A stretch of DNA of 64,000 nt from G963668345 sp965226215. GTDB lineage: Bacteria > Acidobacteriota > Terriglobia > Bryobacterales > UBA6623. Below, one piece after another: positions 18,629 to 27,376 of this stretch. Under the pieces are notes generated by a model. It saw nothing but the letters and a program-made list of their open reading frames with translations. It did no database searches and was not told the DNA's origin. The DNA lies in contig CBDDCH010000002.1 of the NCBI GenBank assembly GCA_965226215.1, positions 620,001 through 684,000 on the forward strand, in the 5' to 3' direction. Numbering within the stretch: position 1 is the stretch's first letter; every line of letters begins with the position of its first letter. The translations under genes and the position numbers were made by a program.

Positions 18629-19928
18629 TGGTTCTTCCGGGTTTCTAGTGGGCGAGTGAGGCTCGGTGGTAGTCTCGCGGGATGCAAGACCGCGAGCTAT
18701 ACCGCCAGATTCTGGGCATCGAAAGTCCCTGGAAAGTCGTGCGAGTGGAGCTGCGCCGAGCCGACGGCGAAGTCCACGTCTTCCTCGAACACGACGAGCA
18801 AGTCCGCTGGCCGTGCCGCCAATGCAGCGCCGTGTGCGCACTCCACGATCATCAGCCCGAACGCCGCTGGCGTCACCTCGACACCTGTCAGTACCGCACG
18901 ATCCTGCACGCCCGGCCGCCGCGCAGCGACTGCTCCGAGCACGGGCCGCGCGTCGTGCGACTGCCCTGGGCCGAGGCTTCCAGCCGCTTCACCGCGCTGT
19001 TTGAAGCTCTCGCGATCTCGTGGCTGAAGGAAGCCAGCCAGCAAGGCATCGCCGAGTTGCTGGCGCTGAGCTGGGACGAGATTCACGGCATCCTGGAACG
19101 CGCCGTGCAACGTGGGCTCGAACGTCGCGCGGCAGAGCCGATTCCCTACCTGGGCGTCGACGAGAAGAGCTTCCGCAAGCGCCATCGCTATCTCACCGTC
19201 GTCAACGATCTCAACCGCTCGCGCGTGTTGTTCGTCGCCGAGGGACGCCGCCAGGCCAGCCTGGACGGCTTTTGGAAGACGTTGAGCGCAGAGCAACTCG
19301 CCCGAGTCGAGGCCGTCGCGATGGACATGTGGGATCCTTACGTCGCCTCGACCCGGGAGCATCTCGACGAATCGGAGAAAAAGATCGTTTACGACAAATA
19401 TCACATCGCGGCGCATCTGGCGAAGGCGGTGGACCAGGTGCGGCGGGCGGAGAACAAGCGTTTACTGGCCCTCGGCGACGAGCGTTTGACAGGCACGAAG
19501 TACGCTTGGCTGCGGCATCCGGCGAACTTTTCCGAGGACGCCTGGCGCGAGTTCCGCGCGCTGCGCGAAAGCGACTTGAAGACGGCGCGGGCGTGGGCGT
19601 TGAAGGAAACGGCGATGCGGCTGTTCGACTATCGTCGCGAATCGGCGGCGCGAGCTTTCTTCGAGCAATGGCGCGGCTGGGCGAGTCGCAGCCGGCTGAC
19701 GCCGATGGTCACCGTAGCGCGGATGTTGACGGCTCGCCTCGAAAACATACTCGCGTATCTGAAACACCGCATTACGAACGCGGTCAGCGAGGGGTTGAAC
19801 TCAAGGATTCAATGGGTCAAGGCCACGGCGCGCGGTTTCCGCAATCAACAGAACTTCATCAACGCCATCTACTTCCACTGTGGGAAACTCGATCTGGCTC
19901 CTTCGCCCACTTAAAACCCGGAAGAGCC
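18629..19928 (+). mobile_element. ISL3-family insertion sequence
   Basis: Terminal inverted repeats of about 25 bp (GGTTCTTCCGGGTTT near 18630; complement of GGCTCTTCCGGGTTTTAA at the right) enclose one ISL3 transposase. A candidate 8-bp target duplication, GAAACAAG at 18621-18628 and GAAACAAT at 19929-19936, differs in the last base. A solo end of the same type lies at 9259-9276. Confidence 0.88.
18682..19914 (+). CDS. ISL3 family transposase
   Basis: A 410-residue transposase. It has an N-terminal zinc-finger-like region (WPCRQCSAVCALHD, later CSEHGPRVVRLPW). A catalytic core follows with YLGVDEKSFRKRH, AVAMDMWDPYVAST and a C-terminal SEGLNSRIQWVKATARGFRN. These are standard ISL3 blocks in the usual order, with no disruption visible. 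The stop codon lies within the right inverted repeat. Confidence 0.95.
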   Translation: MQDRELYRQILGIESPWKVVRVELRRADGEVHVFLEHDEQVRWPCRQCSAVCALHDHQPERRWRHLDTCQYRTILHARPPRSDCSEHGPRVVRLPWAEASSRFTALFEALAISWLKEASQQGIAELLALSWDEIHGILERAVQRGLERRAAEPIPYLGVDEKSFRKRHRYLTVVNDLNRSRVLFVAEGRRQASLDGFWKTLSAEQLARVEAVAMDMWDPYVASTREHLDESEKKIVYDKYHIAAHLAKAVDQVRRAENKRLLALGDERLTGTKYAWLRHPANFSEDAWREFRALRESDLKTARAWALKETAMRLFDYRRESAARAFFEQWRGWASRSRLTPMVTVARMLTARLENILAYLKHRITNAVSEGLNSRIQWVKATARGFRNQQNFINAIYFHCGKLDLAPSPT

Positions 19929-19936
19929 GAAACAAT

Positions 19937-20972
19937 TAATGTTACAAGCCTCCTTTTTGCCCTCGGGAAATGGGTTCGTTCGGTTTTTTTCATTCGATCC
20001 TGCACTGCTCTCGGGGCTCGACGGAAGCCCATCCGACGCTGATGGCCACCGGAAGTAGGCCCAACCACGCGGTCAACTCTGCCCGAGGCTGACCGGAGGT
20101 CAGCCCAGCGGGCCGGGAGGCCCGCGCCACATCGAGAGCCTGCATCGGCATCCCGCAGCCGACGTGTCTGAAAAGCGCTTTTCGTGAGCCGATCGGTACG
20201 TGTTTTGGGGGCTAGCGGGTGGTTTTCGCAGGGCTAATGGCGGGGTGCAGAGGCGTGTAGGGCAGCTCTGCCAGTGTCTTCTAACGAGGCAAGTAATTGG
20301 ATTGGCAAGACATAGCGACCTTCTGGGCACCGAGCCCGAACGCCCCGTGGCAGTAAGTGGCGGAAATATAAAAATTTTTCCCTCTGGGATCCGCTTCTTG
20401 CCTCCGGTCCTATCGTAAGTCGAAGTTGGAGGCTTAGAAGCGAGCCGCGAGGCTAAGTGATTGAAACCGCGAGGAGAAAAACTTGAAATTCACGTGACCG
20501 CCTGGGAGGTGCAACGGAAAACAGGCGAAAACGACGGCAGGAAGCGCCATTTTCCCGCGGATAAAACCGCCAAAGGCCACAAGTTTCGAAGGTTCAGCGA
20601 GCTGCGGTGCGGAATAGAAGCTGTCTCACAAACGCTGATAGAAGCACAAAGCCGGATAAGCCGAACGCGGATCTTAACCGTACGCCGGAGCCCCTCATGG
20701 TAGGGGTGGGCCCATAGATAAACGCCACGCCGTTACACAGGATCCAGCGAGACTGGCGCGCCACCGCCGAGTCGGGGAAATAACACGTAAGTAGTTTTGT
20801 TGTAGTATGTTAGGGATCAACGACCGCAGGTTCCTGGTGGGAAAGCGATTTCCCGACAGTAATCCCGCGGACAGGCTCTATGTGTTTCCATTCGAGGGAC
20901 TTAGCCTGCTTGCGGTCGCGGAACTCTTCGTACCAACTCAGGGCGATGTGAATAGGTGACTGGGGGGGGGCT
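19937..20972. other. About 1 kb without a supported gene
   Basis: Between ISL3 and the broken IS256 copy I see no gene with family resemblance. An 80-codon frame at 20461-20703 has no ribosome binding site and arginine/serine-rich random-looking content. On the minus strand a 46-codon stretch ending at a stop near 20812 (HIALSWYEEFRDRKQ...) could be the tail of a lost gene. The start region carries a GGTTCGTTCGGT motif related to the repeats near 17 kb. Confidence 0.5.
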
Positions 20973-20981
20973 CTTCACCCC

Positions 20982-22395
20982 GAGATATTGTCAAATGTTG
21001 TGGATGGGCGAGGTCAGGCGGCGTTTTCCTGAACCATCAATCCATCCTTGAAAACCTTTCCCTCTAAGACATGAACAATCACTTCCGAACCGTTCAGGCG
21101 TCGCCAGTGGCGCTCGGCTTGGCGGGCCAGCATGAAGACCATCGTTAACGACGCTTCGCGGCTGCCACAACCCTTCGTTCGTCGCTGCCGCAAACGGACC
21201 GTCGCAAAGGTGGACTCGATCGGGTTCGTCGTCCGCAAGTGCCCCCAGTGCTCGGCCGGAAAGTCGTAGAAAGCCAGCAGCACTTGGCGGTCTTTTTCCA
21301 GGCACTCGACCGCTTTGGGGAAGTTCTTCTCGTATAGGTTCTTGAAACGGTCCAGAGCGGCCTCCGCCGTCTGCCGACTCTCGGCAAGATAGATGTCGCG
21401 CAGCGCCTGCTTGGCTTTGCCCTGCATGCTCTGCGGCAGCTTATTGAGCACGTTGGCCGTCTTGTGGAGCCAGCAGCGTTGCTAACCGGTCGCCGGATAG
21501 ACTTTCCGCAGTGCCGCCCAAAACCCCATCGCTCCGTCGCCCACCGCCAACTTCGGCGGCAGCTCGAGCCCCTGCCGTTTCAAGTCCTCCAGCAACTCCT
21601 GCCACGACAGTTCGCTTTCGCGAAAGCCGTCGTGCACCGCCAGCAGTTGCTTGCGACCGTCTTCGAGTGCTCCCATCACAACCAGCAAACACTGCCGTTC
21701 ATCGTCCAGACGAACATTCGAGTAGATGCCATCGGCCCAAATATAAACAAACCGCTGGCCGCTGAGGTCACGCTTTGACCAAGCCTCGTACTCGCGGCGC
21801 CAGACGTCTTTGAGACGCACCACCGTCGTCGCCGACAGGCCCGGAGCGTCGGGCCCCAGCAAGGCCTCCAGCGCTTCGCTGAAATCGCCCGTCGAGATCC
21901 CTTTCAGGTACAACCAGGGGATCAACTCCTCCACACTCTTCGTGCGCCGCAGATACGGCGGCAGGATCTGGGAAGTGAAACGAAAGCGCCGGCCCTGCTC
22001 ATCGACTCGGCGATCGTCGACCCGCGGCGCCTGGATCTTCAGCTGACCCACGCCGCTGACGATGGTGCGCTCGCGGGCGTGACCGTTGCGCACCACCAGC
22101 CGCCGGCCGTCCTGGTCGACTTCGTGCTGATGCGTTTCGATGTAGGCGGTCACTTCGGCTTCCACGGCCTTGACGAGCATCTGGCGCGCTCCTTGGCGCA
22201 GCACCTCATCCAAGGGCGAGCGTTCCTTTCCATCAATGACTTGGGGGTTGACTTGACTGCTGCTCTCAGCAGCTTCACACTGACTCATGGCGTATCCTCC
22301 TTGTTCCTTTCCAGAAAACGATTGAGTTGCTTCCTCAATCGTCAGGATACGCCGCCTCCCCTCAGAGGCTCATCCACAACTTCTGGTTATAGCTC
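20982..22395 (-). mobile_element. IS256-family insertion sequence, copy A (transposase broken)
   Basis: A 1414-bp element bounded by imperfect inverted repeats (GAGATATTGTCAAATGTTGT at the left, complement of GAGCTATAACCAGAAGTTGT at the right). It is flanked by a perfect 9-bp target duplication CTTCACCCC at 20973-20981 and 22396-22404. It is nearly identical to copies B and C but carries a nonsense mutation in the transposase gene. Confidence 0.95.
21014..22288 (-). pseudogene. IS256 transposase with a nonsense mutation
   Basis: Compared with the two intact copies, codon 269 (GAG, Glu in PATGEQRCW) is TAG, splitting the 424-residue frame into 268 residues and a 145-residue tail. The catalytic aspartates (WADGIYSNV, VGDGAMGFW) lie before the stop, while the conserved Glu region (RTTNPIESTFATV) is after it. 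The element may still be moved in trans by the intact transposases. Only a few other substitutions separate it from copies B and C. Confidence 0.95.
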
Positions 22396-22543
22396 CTTCA
22401 CCCCAGAAGCCGGGATGCTTCAGCAGCGTAAGTCCCGATCTGTGCGGGGGGTGCCGGGTGACCGGCATCCCTACCGCGATCAGCTATCCGCCGGGGTTCC
22501 CTTCGACGGTCCCTGCGAACGGCCCCCGGCAGTACGCGGGCAA

Positions 22544-23068
22544 TCAGAGGTCAGGGCGCGCCTTCTTGCTCTCCAGTAATTCCAGACGGATCATTGCTAA
22601 CCCACTGCGAACTATGCCGAGCCGCCCGGCGGCAGCGTAGCTAAGGTCCAAGATCCGATTCCCTACAAAAGGCCCCCGGTCATTGATCCGTACGACCAGC
22701 GAGCGTTGACTGCCCGTGTGCGTCACACGGACCCTGGTTCCAAAGGGCAAGTCGCGATGGGCCGCCGTCAACTTGTGCATGTTGTAGACTTCTCCGCTGG
22801 CGGTGCGCCTACCGTGATACTCCTCGCCGTACCAACTGGTCCAACCTAGCTGCAAGGGAGCTTCGGCGGCGGCCTGCTCACCCGCGACGGCAGAGACGGA
22901 GACACACACGGATAGACCCAGTGAAATGAGCCAAACTCTTATGACTGAATCGCCGACAACCTTGTCCGGCCTAGAAGACGCCTCGGCAGAAGCCGGCCCA
23001 GCGCCATTGAGCTGCTCGGACAGCTTCTTGCTGGCCTTGAACACAGCCACTTTCTTAGCCGCGATCAT
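22544..23068 (-). CDS. rlpA: RlpA-like double-psi beta-barrel protein in frame with an HU C-terminus
   Basis: A 174-residue frame. Residues about 45-62 form a hydrophobic signal or anchor (IRVWLISLGLSVCVSVSAVAG). The C-terminal domain is RlpA-like: GWTSWYGEEYHGRRTASGE, FGTRVRVTHT, and VRINDRGPFVGNRILDLS with the catalytic-type Asp. RlpA proteins are septal or cell-wall lytic transglycosylases acting on naked glycan. The first 22 residues (MIAAKKVAVFKASKKLSEQL) are not RlpA but the C-terminal end of an HU protein; no separate ATG or GTG lies between them and the signal segment. The start is therefore doubtful, and this may be the 3' half of an HU-RlpA fusion. Confidence 0.75.
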   Translation of the reverse strand: MIAAKKVAVFKASKKLSEQLNGAGPASAEASSRPDKVVGDSVIRVWLISLGLSVCVSVSAVAGEQAAAEAPLQLGWTSWYGEEYHGRRTASGEVYNMHKLTAAHRDLPFGTRVRVTHTGSQRSLVVRINDRGPFVGNRILDLSYAAAGRLGIVRSGLAMIRLELLESKKARPDL

Positions 23069-23110
23069 TAGGGTCTCGCCCGTCCTTGGGTTCCTGCCCT
23101 GCCTGGCCCC

Positions 23111-23275
23111 TTAGCCGCGGACCTTAAAGCTGCCAAAACCCCGCAGGTCGAGCCTCTCGCCGTTTTGCAGCGCCGCTGCGATGCTTGCAAACACGACGTT
23201 GACGATCCGCTCGGCTTCCTTCCTGCTATGCTGTGTGGCCTCGGTTAGCTGGTCGATAAGATGAGATTTGGTCAT
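23111..23275 (-). pseudogene. HU-type DNA-binding protein, N-terminal part, stopped early
   Basis: MTKSHLIDQLTEATQHSRKE through GFGSFKVRG is a clear HU/IHF-type N-terminus (54 residues; HU is about 90). A TAA then stops the frame, and the same frame continues for 14 codons (GARQGRNPRTGETL) into the HU C-terminus and on into RlpA. HU normally reads GSFxVRxRxARxGRNPxTGE across this point, so one codon has become a stop. A strong ribosome binding site (AAGGGGAG) precedes the ATG. A base error in assembly or true pseudogenisation are both possible. Confidence 0.75.
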
Positions 23276-23518
23276 GGGACTCCCCTTGTCAGAGATGCTC
23301 AGAAAGGAGATATATACTGGGCCATCAGTGTCCGGCTGCCGTGTGGCCCAGCCAGGTAATGCCATGATTATATCCTGAAACATTTCTCTCGACAATGTTT
23401 TAGTGCTCGGGCCAATGGCCCAAAAATGGTCGCCATGGGGAAAGGAGGTCGTATTCAGCTCCGACCGAGGGGGAAACTTTGACTTATTCAGCCGGGCGGC
23501 TGACGGCAGCGGAGACGA

Positions 23519-24190
23519 ATGAGAGACTTGCGAACGTTTAGTAGCTCCCTCGTAGCAGTCGTCCTGCTGGCGCTGACCACACAAGCTTTGGCGAACGACG
23601 ATGACGATCTACTCAAAGAAGGCCTCGGCTTCCACTTCGTGTCCCTGAGCCTTGCTACTGATGCGGAAGGCGTGCCCCACCGCCTCTTCATGACTGGGAA
23701 TGGCACGTTCAATGATCGGCACGTAGCAGGCGGCGGATTCTTTAATGACATTGTCGGGGGTTTTCCCGTGAGCACTGGGAGCTGGCGGGCCACGCGGCTG
23801 ATTAGCTTCACCAAGACTGAGCATCCATTAAATCCGGTCGGATTTAATCTTGCCGGCATTCTTGTCGTGGAAGTGCTCCTCTTCGCAGACAACGGACCGC
23901 CGACGGGTATGCCCGCGACGCTTACGGTTGTAAACAACCTCCCTCCCCCGGTTGGCATCTTCACCGGTCTACCAGAAGGGTACTTCCTAGAGGTTGAGGA
24001 TGGGTTATCGCACGTACCGGCAACATTCCCAGGTACTAGTTTCCCAGTTGGAGTCACGGCCTTCTCGGTCCCTCAAGGGCCTGATCCGGAGTTTTCGGCA
24101 CTTGCAGACGATCTGGCTTTCACGAAAGAGTTGGTGAAGCGTGTGGCTGGGGCGCATGGCATGCTATTCCGAGAGGATGTCGACAAATAG
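23519..24190 (+). CDS. Secreted protein of unknown function
   Basis: A 223-residue exported protein with signal peptide MRDLRTFSSSLVAVVLLALT and probable cleavage after ALA. The mature part starts with an acidic NDDDD stretch and has glycine-rich blocks (GGGFFNDIVGG) and the segment NLAGILVVEVLLFADNGPP. I do not recognise a family. It is divergent from the HU/RlpA frame; the 240 bases between them would hold both promoters. GC content is a little lower than in the core genes. Confidence 0.7.
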   Translation: MRDLRTFSSSLVAVVLLALTTQALANDDDDLLKEGLGFHFVSLSLATDAEGVPHRLFMTGNGTFNDRHVAGGGFFNDIVGGFPVSTGSWRATRLISFTKTEHPLNPVGFNLAGILVVEVLLFADNGPPTGMPATLTVVNNLPPPVGIFTGLPEGYFLEVEDGLSHVPATFPGTSFPVGVTAFSVPQGPDPEFSALADDLAFTKELVKRVAGAHGMLFREDVDK

Positions 24191-24460
24191 ACCTCCGCAG
24201 AGACACCGCTGATTCGGCATGTAAGTCAAGAGAGGAGGCATTGGTTATGCGGGCGCAGGATTTGGGGTCTGGGGTCCTGGATTTTTCGTGAGGGTTGGGT
24301 CTCGGAAATTGCGTGTGGATGAGGAGAAAAGCTCGGGAGGCTTAGGTGATTGGGGGCGTGGTTTCGTCGGTGGTTGCCGTTGGTTTGGTCTGGGCGTAGA
24401 ATGGCGTCAGCCGGGGGCCGAAATCGGAAATTCCGGTTTAGAGGTCGGAGCTTAGTGAGC

Positions 24461-25957
24461 ATGTTCGCCTCCCGCTTGAGACATAGTGAATTGTCGCGCG
24501 CCAGGACGTCGCTGGCGCCGAAGGACGTGTCTGAGTTAGAAGAGTCGGGTTGGACAGGAGACCACGACGCGGACGCCCCGGCGGCAAGGCCATCTGCCCC
24601 GGAAGACGGCATGCGCTTGTACCTTGCCGCGGCGGGTGCTCTACCGCTGCTGAATCGGGAGGACGAGATCCGGCTGGCAAAGCGCATGGAGCGCGGCAAT
24701 CGACGAGTGAGAAAGGCGCTCTCGCGGACACCCTGGATGTGGAATCAGATGTTGGAGCTGCATGAAGATCTCAGGAACAAGCGAGTGAACCTACGGTATC
24801 TGATCGACGTCCAGGGCGCGGCGGCCGACTCTTCGGCCAGGGCCAGAGCGGCAGCCAGCGTCCGCCGAAAGTGCTCTCATGTCGTTCAATTGATTCTAGA
24901 AATCGAGGAGCTGGCCACAAAGGCCGAGGCTCGGTCCAAGGCCAGCGCGGCCGTGCAGCGCAGATGGGCCTGGAGGGTGGCGAGAGAGAGGGTCCAAATC
25001 TCGCGCCGCATCTGTAAAATGCCTCTGAAGTGCGACGTTTGGTACGCCTACTGCAAGGAATTTGAACGGGCGGCACCTGAACTGTCGAAGAAACCGGCGA
25101 AGGCCGCCGGCAAGACAAGGTCCAGGAAACCTGCTCGGCAGAAGGGCCGCGTTGTGATGACGAGGGCCGAAATCAAGCGGACCATGGCGCGCATCCGAGC
25201 AGGCAGACGCGAGGTCGATCAAGCTCGAAAGGCTCTCGTCGAAGCGAACCTACGCCTGGTCGTCGCGGTCGCCAAAAAATATGCGAATCGAGGCTTGGAT
25301 TTCCTGGACTTGCTTCAGGAAGGCAACGTCGGGTTAATGCGCGGGGCCGAGAAGTTCGATTACCGCCGGGGCTTCAAGTTTTCAACGTACGCCTACTGGT
25401 GGATTCGGCAGGGGATCACGCGCGCCCTGGCGGATAAGTCGCGAACCATGCGCCTCCCCGTCCACATAAACGAACTGCTCAACAAGTTCTTGCGGGCTGT
25501 TTGGCAGCTCGAAGAGGAGCTTCTCCGCCCGCCAGCGAATGAAGAAATCGCAGGGCGGATGGAGGTGACAGTCCAACAAGTCGAAACGCTGCGGTCGACC
25601 TCCCGAGGCCCGCTTTCACTGGATACTCCCATTGGAGCGGACGGTGGATCGGTGCTGGGTGATGTGTTGAGGGACCAAGGGGCGGTCTCACCAATCCATG
25701 GGGTGATTGAGTCGGACATTTGTGAGCAAACCGCCGGTGTGCTCAAGACTCTGTCTCCCAAGGAAGAGAAGGTAATCCGGATGCGTTTCGGAATTGGCTT
25801 CGAGCGGGGGCACACACTGGCGGAGATTGGTCGAGAGTTCGGGTTCACCCGGGAGAGGGCCCGTCAGATCCAAGTGAAAGCCGTTGCCAAGCTTCGGGAT
25901 CCCCAGCGCGCGCAGTGGTTGCGTGCGCTGGTCACGTCAGTGGACACTCACACTTGA
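24461..25957 (+). CDS. RpoD-type sigma-70 family RNA polymerase sigma factor
   Basis: A 498-residue sigma factor with region 1.2 (DGMRLYLAAAGALPLLNREDEIRLAKRME) and an Arg/Ala-rich non-conserved insert at about residues 90-250. Region 2 follows (EANLRLVVAVAKKYANRGLDFLDLLQEGN, KFSTYAYWWIRQ for -10 recognition), then region 3, and region 4 (GHTLAEIGREFGFTRERARQIQVKA) for -35 binding. Region 2 is close to group 1, but the overall protein is short and atypical before region 2, and it lies in an accessory area. It is therefore more likely a second, group-2-like sigma than the primary RpoD. ATG 24461 is chosen; in-frame starts exist upstream to 24350. Confidence 0.85.
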   Translation: MFASRLRHSELSRARTSLAPKDVSELEESGWTGDHDADAPAARPSAPEDGMRLYLAAAGALPLLNREDEIRLAKRMERGNRRVRKALSRTPWMWNQMLELHEDLRNKRVNLRYLIDVQGAAADSSARARAAASVRRKCSHVVQLILEIEELATKAEARSKASAAVQRRWAWRVARERVQISRRICKMPLKCDVWYAYCKEFERAAPELSKKPAKAAGKTRSRKPARQKGRVVMTRAEIKRTMARIRAGRREVDQARKALVEANLRLVVAVAKKYANRGLDFLDLLQEGNVGLMRGAEKFDYRRGFKFSTYAYWWIRQGITRALADKSRTMRLPVHINELLNKFLRAVWQLEEELLRPPANEEIAGRMEVTVQQVETLRSTSRGPLSLDTPIGADGGSVLGDVLRDQGAVSPIHGVIESDICEQTAGVLKTLSPKEEKVIRMRFGIGFERGHTLAEIGREFGFTRERARQIQVKAVAKLRDPQRAQWLRALVTSVDTHT

Positions 25958-25993
25958 CAAAATGAGCTAGACAAGAATGCGGGTAGTGGGGTC

Positions 25994-26290
25994 TTAGCGT
26001 GGCGATGGATCCCATCGAACCTTGTTGAGGGGAAGGATTTGCTCTTCGGGATCGTGATGAGCTAGGAAAGTTGCAGCCCCATCGTAGGCGATGCGTTTGA
26101 ATTCCTCCTCGTAGGGGCCAAAGCCAACCGTATAGGTAGGGCTTGGCAGGCGTTTGTTGTCCTCATCTAGCAACCACCAGATCCACGTCCCCGGTGATTC
26201 GTGAGCCCATGGCACCTCCGCAGGAGATGTGATGATCTGCCCCATGTATAGGGCGTACTTGCTGGTTAACTGTGTCTTAACCGTCAACAT
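25994..26290 (-). CDS. Small protein of unknown function
   Basis: A 98-residue protein (MLTVKTQLTSKYALYMGQII...) rich in aromatic residues (TWIWWLLDEDN, YTVGFGPYEEEFKRIAYDG). It has no signal peptide and no recognised family. A strong ribosome binding site (GGGAGG) sits 6 bases before the ATG at 26290, which is why I reject the longer frame from 26317. It is just downstream of, and on the same strand as, an IS1-like remnant. Confidence 0.6.
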   Translation of the reverse strand: MLTVKTQLTSKYALYMGQIITSPAEVPWAHESPGTWIWWLLDEDNKRLPSPTYTVGFGPYEEEFKRIAYDGAATFLAHHDPEEQILPLNKVRWDPSPR

Positions 26291-26306
26291 GGCATCCTCC
26301 CTTCCG

Positions 26307-26745
26307 CTACGCTGCAATCAGTTCTTCCAGATCCCCAATATGGTCGCTCAGGCCACTCTCCATTGCGGGTGTCACTCTCAGGCTACCGTGTACACGACAG
26401 AAATTGTAGTGCGCGAAGTGAAGCGCCAGTGCGGCCCGTAGGTTCTCTCGGCTCTTAGAGAAGGCGTAGGTTAATCTGGTCATCCGCTTGCACCACTGCC
26501 GAGCGAGCCATTTTTCCGCTCAACGTGGCTCGTGCATATCCGCTTTGGGGACGGGCATGCCCATTATCTCGGCTGAAACGGTTCCCTTTATTTTGGCTGG
26601 TCGATAGTAGTCTCCCCGGGCTCCCGGAAGACGACCATAGAGCTTGATAAGCTGTGCGTAGTTGGCCCGGTCGTACAAGGAAGCGGCGATTGCCTCAGGG
26701 TAAGCCGGGAAGGCATCCGACGTGACCTGGAACCGATCTGCCGGA
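26307..26745 (-). pseudogene. Remnant of an IS1-like transposase
   Basis: Read on the minus strand this gives, in three frames joined by two shifts, FQVTSDAFPAYPEAI, YDRANYAQLIKLYGRLPG, SHVERKNGSL, then RMTRLTYAFSKSRENL, FAHYNFCRVHGSLRVTPAM and a proper stop. These are the C-terminal blocks of the IS1-like DDE transposases common in environmental genomes. The N-terminal half is absent. A one-base loss in CTCCGG near 26504 explains one frameshift. Confidence 0.75.
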
Positions 26746-27195
26746 AGTCAGGGCCCTTTGCTCGGCCGGCATTACCCGGCTTCAACGCTCTTATGGCCCT
26801 GTCCGACTCCCAGTGCCGGCCGCCATCCCTTCCGATGGGTAGGTACCATGCTCCACCGACACTGGGTCTCCCTCTCTAACGCGGTCTGCCTTCCCGGCAT
26901 GCCGTGCTCCTTACCCCGGTGGACCGAGCCGATGCTTGTGTCGGTCTCTTCCCGGCTCGTGCTGCCTTCCCCGTTTCCATGGCGGGTCGGCATCCACGAC
27001 TTCGCTTTCGAGGCCTGCTCAAGCTTCACTCGCGTTACGGCCTTGCAGGGTTGCTCGCCCACCTTGCAGTGGACTTTGTCACGAGGCTTCGACCCGCCCA
27101 GTCACCCGACCGGGCCGCTCGTTAGCTACCATGTTTACCGACAACTACATGGGTGGGTCCTTCCCCCACTGGCAAACTGCGCCGGTAAGGCGCAC
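26746..27195 (-). other. 5' fragment of a group II intron
   Basis: On the minus strand the segment starts with GTGCGCC, matching the conserved intron 5' end (GUGYG). It continues as GC-rich structured RNA-like sequence and then reads MKPGNAGRAKGPDF, the leader peptide found just before or within the start of many group II intron reverse transcriptase/maturase proteins. The reverse transcriptase is missing: the sequence switches at about 26745 into the IS1-like remnant. The fragment is inert. Confidence 0.6.
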
Positions 27196-27376
27196 AAGGA
27201 AATCCTGGCTTGCATGTCGGGTTCCCTTCGACCTCCGATGGCCTACGAGGCGGTTTAATCCGACTGGAACGGCGCTGCGTGAGTTGCCAGAGTATCGGAC
27301 TTGCTCCAAGCTCCACCCGACAGGCCCCTCTGCTGGGGCGAATCCATTCCATAGATTTGGATAAAAGGAGGTAGCG

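Noticed and set aside
19020..20042. Long open frame of 340 codons overlapping the ISL3 transposase
   Set aside because: It is an alternative-frame shadow of the transposase, with Arg-rich content and no motif.
20461..20703. 80-codon open frame as a gene
   Set aside because: No ribosome binding site, no family resemblance, Arg/Ser-rich content typical of random GC-rich frames.
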